The position numbers and the translations under genes are program-made. From Candidatus Omnitrophota bacterium (GTDB lineage: Bacteria > Omnitrophota > Gorgyraeia > B26-G9): DNA of 43,641 bases. Shown here in pieces: positions 27,082 through 34,148 of this stretch. The notes below the pieces were generated by a model, which was given only the letters and a program-made list of their open reading frames with translations, was not told where the DNA came from and did not search any database. The stretch covers positions 1 through 43,641 of the forward strand of contig JACQZH010000030.1 in the NCBI GenBank assembly GCA_016213925.1, in the 5' to 3' direction. Every line of letters starts with the position of its first letter. The stretch's first letter is position 1.

Positions 27082-27351
27082 ATGCTCTTTGAAAACAAGA
27101 TAATTTATCCCGCATGCTTTGAAAACCCTGGCTTTCCCGCCGATTTCTCTGCCGGACAAATGCTGAATGGAACGGTAATCAGATAGCCAGAGAGATAGGT
27201 ATATCCCCGCCTGCTGCGCACGCTGCCTTAAACTCCTTGTATAAAGAAGGCGTGCTTCAGTTGCGCAATATGGGCAGCACTCATGTTTACAGCCTAAAAC
27301 AAGATTCTTTTTTGGTGGCAATCCTGCTTAAGCCGCTGTTTGCAAATACTT
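27082..27351 (+). pseudogene. Remnant of a winged-helix (nucleotidyltransferase/regulator N-terminal) protein
   Basis: Open frame EWNGNQIAREIGISPPAAHAALNSLYKEGVLQLRNMGSTHVYSLKQDSFLVAILLKPLFANT* without an in-frame start; upstream part in another frame. Confidence 0.5.
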
Positions 27352-27416
27352 AACTTTACTTAACTTTGGTCTTGACAAAGGAAGTATTTACAATATATTG
27401 TGATATAATAATATTT

Positions 27417-27593
27417 ATGGAGAACACTCAATTGCAAAAACATCATGTGCAATCTTTTGCTAAGTTAAGTCTGGCTGATCGGTTATCCTGGTCTTTTTCG
27501 CAAAGCCGTTTTTTTTCCAGTTTCATGGATAACAAGGCAAGACAAATCAATAAAAATATCCGTAAAAATGGTAAAAAATACTTCAAACCCTGA
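27417..27593 (+). CDS. Small protein, possible partner of the downstream nucleotidyltransferase
   Basis: 58-aa ORF overlapping the next gene, with a promoter-like sequence upstream. Confidence 0.45.
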   Translation: MENTQLQKHHVQSFAKLSLADRLSWSFSQSRFFSSFMDNKARQINKNIRKNGKKYFKP

Positions 27594-28062
27594 AATTTGG
27601 CATAAAATAATCAAAAAATTTAATCAAACCAAATTAAATTATGTCTTGGTTAGAGGAGCTGCTCTAGTCATTCATGGATTACCGCGAAGCACTCTGGATA
27701 TGGATATTTATGTGCCTGCTGAAAAAGAAGTTCTAAATAAACTTTTTAAGATTGCGGATTCATTAGGGCTGGAATCTGAACAAAAATCAATATTGGTAAT
27801 CAGCCATTTACCGAAATTTTTTGTTAATCAATGGATCTGTTTCTCTTATGAAGGCCAAGATATTTTAGATGTATTCCTTGCCAGTAAAAAAGAATTTGAT
27901 AAACTATATGCCTCTTCCGAGCAAAAGAATGATAAAACCATTTCAATTAGAGTAGCCGCGCTTAACGATATTGAATTTATGAAGAAAAAGAGCGGACGTC
28001 CGATTGATTTGGCAGATATTGAATCTATAAAAGAAGCGAAAAAATACAAAAAAATTCAATAG
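27568..28062 (+). CDS. Nucleotidyltransferase (AbiEii/DUF6036-like)
   Basis: YVLVRGAALVIHGLPRSTLDMDIYV; SGRPIDLADIESI. Confidence 0.72.
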   Translation: MVKNTSNPEIWHKIIKKFNQTKLNYVLVRGAALVIHGLPRSTLDMDIYVPAEKEVLNKLFKIADSLGLESEQKSILVISHLPKFFVNQWICFSYEGQDILDVFLASKKEFDKLYASSEQKNDKTISIRVAALNDIEFMKKKSGRPIDLADIESIKEAKKYKKIQ

Positions 28063-28301
28063 GCAGCAGTATATTCATACTTTGTTCCTACTTTACCTTA
28101 AAACTAAGTACGGGGATAGTATGTTCTCTTCAGAGGAAAATGGAAAAGAGACTATTTAATAGGCAAAAAGGCAGGGCAACTGTTATAATCTTTTTAAAGT
28201 TGACAATGTTTCAGCGATACTTTTTTAATCCATAGGATTATAATATAAAAAAAGTTAAAGGATCTAATTAAAAGATAGAGAAACTTATAACCAAAAGGAC
28301 A

Positions 28302-28446
28302 AAAGCAATTATTTAGGGTATGAGAAGGGGGATTTCCCTGTTGCCGAGAAATTAGCTTCACAAGTGTTAAGCTTACCTATGTATCCTGAATTGGAAAAAA
28401 CGGAAATTTCCTGGGTTGTTAGTAACCTTTGTTTATGCGCACATTA
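28302..28446 (+). pseudogene. C-terminal fragment of a DegT/DnrJ/EryC1 aminotransferase
   Basis: Open frame YLGYEKGDFPVAEKLASQVLSLPMYPELEKTEISWVVSNL*, matching the typical DegT C-terminus; no upstream body. Confidence 0.7.
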
Positions 28447-28610
28447 AAAACTAAGTTTTGATTTAATCCGCTTTTTATTTTTCATCTGCAATCGGTTTTT
28501 AAAATCGCAGGTTAATTTGAATTGAATTGGAAATATATTTATATTTTGGTATAATCAAACTCTAGCAAATTGATTGGAATATATGTAAATATAGGAGAAT
28601 TAGCTAATAA

Positions 28611-29351
28611 ATGAAGATCAGCGAATTGGTTCTTTGGTTGAAAAATAAGGTTAAACAGGCCGGCGCAAAAGGTATAGTATTCGGCTTAAGCGGAGGCGTA
28701 GATTCCGCGGTGGTCGCGGCTTTAGTAAAAAAGGCTGTGGGGAATAACCATCTGGCATTGCTTTTGCCCTGCCATAGTTCCGGGCATTCTCTTGATGATG
28801 CCAGCTTAATGGTAAAGAGGTTTAAATTAAAGAGCAAGATTATAGACCTCACAGCTACTTTTGACCAAATGATAAAAATCATGCCTAAAGGCAATGATTT
28901 GGCTCGGGCAAATTTAAAACCGCGTTTGCGAATGATGACATTGTATTATTTCGCGAATAATTTAAACTATTTGGTTTGCGGTACGGGAAACTACTCCGAA
29001 TGTATGATTGGATATTTTACCAAGTATGGCGATGGAGGAGTGGATATCCTTCCGATCGCGGATATGTTAAAAAGAGACGTACGGAAATTAGCAAAGGAGT
29101 TAAATATCCCGGATAAGATTATTCAAAAAACTCCCACAGCTGACCTTTGGCACGGGCAGACTGATGAGCAGGAGATGGGGCTTAGTTATGATGAGCTTGA
29201 CTGCATCTTAAGCTGTATAGAGCAGGGTAAAAAATGCGCTGTGCCGAGAGCTAAAATAAATAAAGTAAAGAAGATGATCAAAGCGTCGGAGCATAAACGT
29301 GTTTTTCCTGAAATCTATAGAATAAATCAAAAATTAAAAACCAAAAGCTAA
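28611..29351 (+). CDS. nadE: NAD+ synthase
   Basis: IVFGLSGGVDSAVVAAL, GTGNYSECMIGYFTKYGDGGVDILPI, KTPTADLWHGQTDE. Confidence 0.92.
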   Translation: MKISELVLWLKNKVKQAGAKGIVFGLSGGVDSAVVAALVKKAVGNNHLALLLPCHSSGHSLDDASLMVKRFKLKSKIIDLTATFDQMIKIMPKGNDLARANLKPRLRMMTLYYFANNLNYLVCGTGNYSECMIGYFTKYGDGGVDILPIADMLKRDVRKLAKELNIPDKIIQKTPTADLWHGQTDEQEMGLSYDELDCILSCIEQGKKCAVPRAKINKVKKMIKASEHKRVFPEIYRINQKLKTKS

Positions 29352-29460
29352 AAATAGAACTAAAACCAAAAGATAATAAATCAAAAATTAAAAACCAAAA
29401 GCTAAAAATAGAACTAAAACTAAAAGATAATAAATCAAAAGCTGGAAATAAAACAAAGAA
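29321..29460. repeat. A-rich heptamer array with a 54-bp tandem duplication
   Basis: aataaatcaaaaattaaaaaccaaaagctaaaaatagaactaaaac... starts at 29321, 29375 and (partial) 29429. Confidence 0.9.
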
Positions 29461-29468
29461 AACCTAAA

Positions 29469-29828
29469 ATGGACGAAAAATTCAAGCAGAGGATTTATAA
29501 GTATATTATCAGGCTTATTGAATTTTTAGAATCATTACCTAAAAATTTAGTTGCTAAAGAAATTTCAAAGCAACTAATTAGGAGCGGAACGAGTATTGGC
29601 GCCAATTATTTTGAGTCCCAAGGGGCTAGTTCTAAAAAAGATTATCAGAACTTCTTCGCGTATTCGTTAAAATCAGCTAATGAATCAAGGTTTTGGTTCA
29701 ATGTTTTGATTGATAGTCAAATCATTTCAGGTGAATTAGTAGATGAATGTAAATGGTTATTAAAAGAAACTGAAGAGTTTGCTAAAATCTTTGCTTCAAG
29801 TATTTTGACAATGAAAAACAAGAAGTAG
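29469..29828 (+). CDS. Four-helix-bundle protein (23S rRNA intervening-sequence protein family, S23)
   Basis: FLESLPKNLVAKEISKQLIRSGTSIGANYFESQGASSKKDYQNFFAYSLKSANESRFWF. Confidence 0.88.
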   Translation: MDEKFKQRIYKYIIRLIEFLESLPKNLVAKEISKQLIRSGTSIGANYFESQGASSKKDYQNFFAYSLKSANESRFWFNVLIDSQIISGELVDECKWLLKETEEFAKIFASSILTMKNKK

Positions 29829-29848
29829 TTTTAAGGTTTAATTATTGG

Positions 29849-29997
29849 TTTTTAGCCTTTAACTTTTAACTTTTGGTTTATAAATGCTTTGTATTGTAGG
29901 TTTTTAGCTTTTAACTTTTGGTTTATAAATGCTTTGTATTGTAGGTTTTTAGCTTTTAACTTTTAACTTTTGGTTTATAAATGCTTTGTATTATCGA
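29849..29997. repeat. T-rich heptamer array, three direct repeats carrying copies of the hisH start
   Basis: TTTTTAGC units at 29849, 29901, 29946; ATGCTTTGTATTG(T)A at 29884, 29929 and the true hisH ATG at 29981; units differ by one ttttaac heptamer. Confidence 0.93.
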
Positions 29998-30613
29998 CTA
30001 CAGAATGGGTAATATCCGCAGTGTGGCTAAGGCTTTTGAGCTTACAGGAGCAAAGGTTGAGGTTACTTATAATTTGAAAAAACTGCGTAATGCCAATGCC
30101 CTGGTTTTGCCGGGAGTGGGCGCTTTTGAAGCTGGGATGAAAAACCTGCGGAAGTTGAAGCTTATTCCTGTAATAAAAGAGGCAGTAAAAGCAGGGAAAC
30201 CCTTTTTGGGTATTTGCCTTGGGATGCAGCTGCTTTTTAGCGAAAGCGAGGAACATGGTTTGCATAAAGGGCTGGATATTATACCAGGCAGGGTTGTGAG
30301 GTTTAAATCTAATCTTAAAATTCCGCATATGGGGTGGAATACTATAATAAAAACCAAGAACCAAAAACTAAAAACCAAAAATAATATTTTACAGGGGGTG
30401 AAAGACGGAGCTTATTTTTATTTTGTGCATTCTTATTATGTTAAACCAAAGAAAAGAAGCGTGATTTTAGCAACTTCAGAGTATGGGCAGAAATTTACTT
30501 GTGTTATTGGACGGGGTAATACTTTCGGGATACAGTTTCATCCGGAAAAAAGCTCTGATCTTGGGATAAAGATTTTAAAAAAATTCTGCAAAATAGCCGG
30601 AGAGGCCAAATGA
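29981..30613 (+). CDS. hisH: Imidazole glycerol phosphate synthase, glutamine amidotransferase subunit
   Basis: IIDYRMGNIRSV, LGICLGMQLLF, HMGWN, YFVHSYYV, GIQFHPEKSS. Confidence 0.93.
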   Translation: MLCIIDYRMGNIRSVAKAFELTGAKVEVTYNLKKLRNANALVLPGVGAFEAGMKNLRKLKLIPVIKEAVKAGKPFLGICLGMQLLFSESEEHGLHKGLDIIPGRVVRFKSNLKIPHMGWNTIIKTKNQKLKTKNNILQGVKDGAYFYFVHSYYVKPKKRSVILATSEYGQKFTCVIGRGNTFGIQFHPEKSSDLGIKILKKFCKIAGEAK

Positions 30614-30754
30614 CAAAAACAGCAGCCAGAATATATTATGAATCAACCTCGGGTCGGATGAACGCAGATAGATGCGGATAGCGGCCGGAAAGACAGGATA
30701 ATGCCGCTTTATAGATTGAAACAGGCGATGTCTTTTTATGGAGATGAATGACGC

Positions 30755-31147
30755 GTGAATTCACAGAAGAAAAAATTATCTGGAATCATAAGAGATATAA
30801 AAAAAGACAATCAAGTATTGGCTGTATTTTTATTTGGCAGTATTGCTCGGGAAGAAGGCCATGATAAATCAGATATAGATGTATGCTTAGTTCTGGAAGC
30901 CGGCCGGTATACCACTAAGGAGCTTTCGCGAAAAAAATTGGAATATCTTAAATCGTATGATTTCGATATCCAGATTTTTCAGCAATTGCCTGTTTATATA
31001 AAGAAAAGGATTATAAAAGAAGGCAAAGTCTTATTCTGTCGTAACGAAGCTGCTTTATATGAGATTGTTTTCTCCGTAATTCGTGAGTTCGCGGATTTTG
31101 AGTTTATCTATCGTGATTATCTAAAGGAGGTAGCCAATGTTAGATAA
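30755..31147 (+). CDS. MNT-type minimal nucleotidyltransferase (antitoxin-like)
   Basis: VFLFGSIAREEGHDKSDIDVCLV; partner of HEPN. Confidence 0.87.
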   Translation: MNSQKKKLSGIIRDIKKDNQVLAVFLFGSIAREEGHDKSDIDVCLVLEAGRYTTKELSRKKLEYLKSYDFDIQIFQQLPVYIKKRIIKEGKVLFCRNEAALYEIVFSVIREFADFEFIYRDYLKEVANVR

Positions 31148-31547
31148 AGAACGTGTCTTGTCCAAAATTGATGAATTAGATAGTTATCTGAATGAATTAA
31201 AAGAGGTGGTTCTCGCAAGATTCGCGGAGTATCAAAAGATTGAGAAGAAGCGTAGTTGTGAAAGGCTGCTGCAGTTATGTATAGAATCTGTTATTGATAT
31301 ATGTAAATTGTTTGTTTCAGGATTGGCATTAGGTTTACCTTCGGAAGAGAATGATTTGTTTAATAAAATGCGGAAAAAGAGAATTATTTCTGAGTAAATG
31401 GTTATTATTTTGAAAGAAATGAGAGGATTTAGAAATATTTTGATACATGAGTACGCGGCTATAGATGATGAACTTGTTTATGATGCCGCGAAAGAGAAAT
31501 TGACAGATTTCAATAAATTCAAAAAGGAAATTTTGAAGAAGTTTTAA
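31137..31547 (+). pseudogene. HEPN (DUF86-like) toxin interrupted by an in-frame TAA
   Basis: ORF 31137-31397 ends RIISE*; same frame continues MVIILKEMRGFRNILIHEYAAIDDELVYD...ILKKF* with the RNILIH (Rx4H) motif. Confidence 0.82.
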
Positions 31548-31575
31548 AATTGATTATTAATTAAATAAGCAGAGC

Positions 31576-31611
31576 TGTTATCTGTCTTCTGTTTTCTGAC
31601 TTCTTTACTAA
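31576..31611. repeat. Heptamer run upstream of hisF
   Basis: ctgttat ctgtctt ctgtttt ctgactt ctttac. Confidence 0.6.
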
Positions 31612-31624
31612 AGGGAGCTAGTAT

Positions 31625-32377
31625 ATGTTAGCAAAAAGAATTATCCCATGTTTAGACGTAAAAGACGGACGAGTGGTCAAGGGCATAAACTTTTTAAATT
31701 TAAAAGATGCCGGTGATCCTGTTGAACAGGCGGCTTTATATAGCCGTGAGGGTGCTGATGAGGTCGTATTCTTGGATATTACCGCAAGCGATGAACACCG
31801 TAAGACCATGTTGGATGTGGTCAGGCGTACGGCTGAAGAGGTTTTTATCCCTTTTACTGTAGGAGGAGGGATACGCTCTCTTGAGGATATCGAACTTATT
31901 TTAAGGCATGGCGCGGATAAGATTTCTTTGAATACAGCGGCGGCTCTATCTCAGCGGAGTAACTCATCAGCTCATCAGCTCATGAGCTCACGAGCTAATT
32001 CACATCCCTTGTCGAAACTTTCCTGGGAAGTGTATATCTATGGCGGTAAACAGCCGGCCGGCATTGATGTTATCGAATGGGTAAAAAGGGTAGAAAAACT
32101 TGGAGCCGGAGAGATTCTGCTTACCAGTATGGATAGAGATGGAACTCAGATAGGCTATGATATTGAGCTTACCAGGGCTGTTTCAGAAGCTATAAAAATT
32201 CCTGTGATTGCTTCAGGGGGAGCAGGGACATTAGAGCATTTATATGATGCGCTAAGTCAGGGGAAAGCGGATGCGGTATTGGCAGCGTCGATCTTTCATT
32301 ATGGGACATATACAATAAAACAGACCAAGAATTATCTAATAAAAAAAGGCCTAAATGTGAGGCTTGATAAGTACTGA
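31625..32377 (+). CDS. hisF: Imidazole glycerol phosphate synthase cyclase subunit with replaced central segment
   Basis: [57 protein letters not shown]-like; expected FGSQxxVVAIDAKR is absent. Confidence 0.9.
   Translation: MLAKRIIPCLDVKDGRVVKGINFLNLKDAGDPVEQAALYSREGADEVVFLDITASDEHRKTMLDVVRRTAEEVFIPFTVGGGIRSLEDIELILRHGADKISLNTAAALSQRSNSSAHQLMSSRANSHPLSKLSWEVYIYGGKQPAGIDVIEWVKRVEKLGAGEILLTSMDRDGTQIGYDIELTRAVSEAIKIPVIASGGAGTLEHLYDALSQGKADAVLAASIFHYGTYTIKQTKNYLIKKGLNVRLDKY
31963..32002. repeat. 8-bp-period repeat inside hisF
   Basis: CTCATCAG CTCATCAG CTCATGAG CTCACGAG CTAATTCA. Confidence 0.85.
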
Positions 32378-32491
32378 AGCATTGATTATAAGACGGGCTA
32401 ACACTTATTGAGAATATGTGAATATAAGAGAAATTAAATATTGAAAGTATTTTTTTATGTGTAAAGTGAATGAAGAATGGGTTTAAATTGC

Positions 32492-32520
32492 TTGAAATCA
32501 GACTTTTGTTATGTTAAACT
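32492..32520 (+). promoter_or_regulatory. Sigma70-like promoter for the hicB-like gene
   Basis: TTGAAA, 17 bp, TAAACT. Confidence 0.55.
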
Positions 32521-32541
32521 TAAAAAAAGAGGTGAAGAATA

Positions 32542-32748
32542 ATGAGTGAAATTATATTTGTTATTGAAAGCTCCGATGAGGGCGGCTTTATTGCTAAAGC
32601 TTTAGGGCACTCCATTTTTACCGACGGTGAAGATTTAGAAGAACTGAAAAGAAATATCAAAGACGCGGTAAAATGCCATTTTAATAAAAAAGACATGCCG
32701 CATGTAATTAGGTTGCATATGGTAAAAGACGAAGTAATGGCTATATGA
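32542..32748 (+). CDS. HicB-like antitoxin
   Basis: IFVIESSDEGGFIAKALGHSIFTDGEDLEELKRNIKDAVKCHF. Confidence 0.75.
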   Translation: MSEIIFVIESSDEGGFIAKALGHSIFTDGEDLEELKRNIKDAVKCHFNKKDMPHVIRLHMVKDEVMAI

Positions 32749-32852
32749 GAAAACTTCCCACTATCCCTTCCCACCGGCATCTTAAAATCGGTACATTAAG
32801 CGGTATTTTAAGCGATGTTGCTGTCCATTTTAAAATAGAAAAAACGATTTAA
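32745..32852 (+). pseudogene. HicA-like toxin with internal deletion
   Basis: MRKLPTIPSHRHLKIGTLSGILSDVAVHFKIEKTI*; only the N-terminal cap and C-terminal HxxLKxGTLxxIL remain; ATGA overlap with hicB. Confidence 0.65.
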
Positions 32853-33069
32853 TTGAAAAATTATTTTAATCAATAGTTTTTACGTTTTTTTTAGGGTAAA
32901 CTAGTTTGGAAGTATGGATATATTAGCTCATAAGCTCATTCTCTCTTAAGCTTTTTTAGAACACCAGCTTAAAAATTTACTATCTCGAAAGGATAGTAAG
33001 CTAAAAAATGGGGGAGGCGGTTACTCAAACCGCCGAGTAAATAATTAGTAACAAATTAGCTTGAAGGGG

Positions 33070-33098
33070 TTGACAAACTGCCTAGAATATGTTAAAAT
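33070..33098 (+). promoter_or_regulatory. Sigma70-like promoter of the RHH-RelE module
   Basis: TTGACA, 17 bp, TAAAAT. Confidence 0.7.
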
Positions 33099-33141
33099 AT
33101 AAATGAATACAAAAGAATTTATAGAATAGGAGGTGTTTTTA

Positions 33142-33384
33142 ATGTCTAAAGTAATCACATTGCGGCTCTCAGACGCAGAGTATAAAAAAATAGCGGCTGC
33201 TGCTTTGTCTGAGCACCGGCCAATTTCAAATTTTATTACTGCTGAAGTTTTGAAAGATATAGATGAATCTTATTCTGTGGATTCTATTGAGATGGCCCAG
33301 ATTAAATCAGACAGAAAATTACAAGAAAAGATTAAAGCGGGGCATAATGACGCAAAAAGGATGAAAGGTAAACTCGTTGGCTAA
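33142..33384 (+). CDS. RHH/CopG-like antitoxin
   Basis: KVITLRLSDAEYKKIAAAALSEHRPISNFI; overlaps the RelE-like gene. Confidence 0.75.
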   Translation: MSKVITLRLSDAEYKKIAAAALSEHRPISNFITAEVLKDIDESYSVDSIEMAQIKSDRKLQEKIKAGHNDAKRMKGKLVG

Positions 33385-33658
33385 CATCTTTAAAGTATTC
33401 GAGACGAACCAGTTTATTAAAGATCTTAATGACGATTTTAGCGGCCGGCAAGAACGCCTAAGAGCAAAACTTCACGCCTGCGTTTATCCTCAATTAAGGC
33501 AACAGCCGTATTTTGGCAAGCATATAAAGAAGCTTAGGGGATACTTGCCTGAAACCTGGCGTTACAGGATAGGTGATTACCGCTTTTTTTATTCCATAGA
33601 TGCGAGCAGGAAGGTTATTTTTATGATAGCCGTTGACCATCGTAGTTCTGCTTATTGA
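33377..33658 (+). CDS. RelE/ParE-family toxin
   Basis: FGKHIKKLRGYLPETWRYRIGDYRFFYSID...VIFMIAVDHRSSAY. Confidence 0.87.
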   Translation: MANIFKVFETNQFIKDLNDDFSGRQERLRAKLHACVYPQLRQQPYFGKHIKKLRGYLPETWRYRIGDYRFFYSIDASRKVIFMIAVDHRSSAY

Positions 33659-33671
33659 ATATGTTTTTAGC

Positions 33672-33954
33672 CTGGTAAAAAAACTAGGCGTCGGAGAGAT
33701 TCTGCTTACCAGTATGGATAGGGATGGGACATAGATTGGCTATGATATTGAGCTTACCAAAGCCTGTAGCAAAAGCCGTGAAAATTCCTGTGATTGCTTC
33801 AGGGGGAGCAGGGACAGTAGAGCATTTATATGATGCTTTAAGCCGGGGCCATGCGGATGCTGTTTTAGCTGCTTCGATATTTCATTACGGGACTTATAAA
33901 ATCAGGCAGGCTAAGCAGTAGTTAAAGCATAAAGGGATTACGATGCGGGTTTGA
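33672..33954 (+). pseudogene. hisF 3'-end pseudogene copy
   Basis: ggagagattctgcttaccagtatggatag.gatgg... and attcctgtgattgcttcagggggagcaggga shared with hisF 32081-32377; in-frame TAG (CAG in hisF) and +1 frameshift. Confidence 0.92.
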
Positions 33955-34148
33955 TTGTTTCTGCAATTAAGTTTGAATTTAACTCTTTTATTTCTATAGA
34001 GTTAAAGTATTAAATTGACTTCAGGAGTAAGCTATGTTATAATATTAAATTAAGTTGCCAAAAAAAGGGGAGGAATGTCTGAGTATTAGGGGATTAAGCT
34101 ATAGCTTGATAATTTTTGATTAAAAGAAGATTTAGTAGCTGATGAATA

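Noticed and set aside
29321-29460. Possible CRISPR array
   Set aside because: Units are nearly identical tandem copies without unique spacers, and no cas genes are visible. No CRISPR was found in the window.
29981-32377. hisH/hisF as an amidinosugar (WbpG-HisH-HisF-type) module of the O-antigen locus
   Set aside because: No WbpG-like amidotransferase is visible nearby and HisF appears damaged; ordinary histidine biosynthesis or decay is equally likely.
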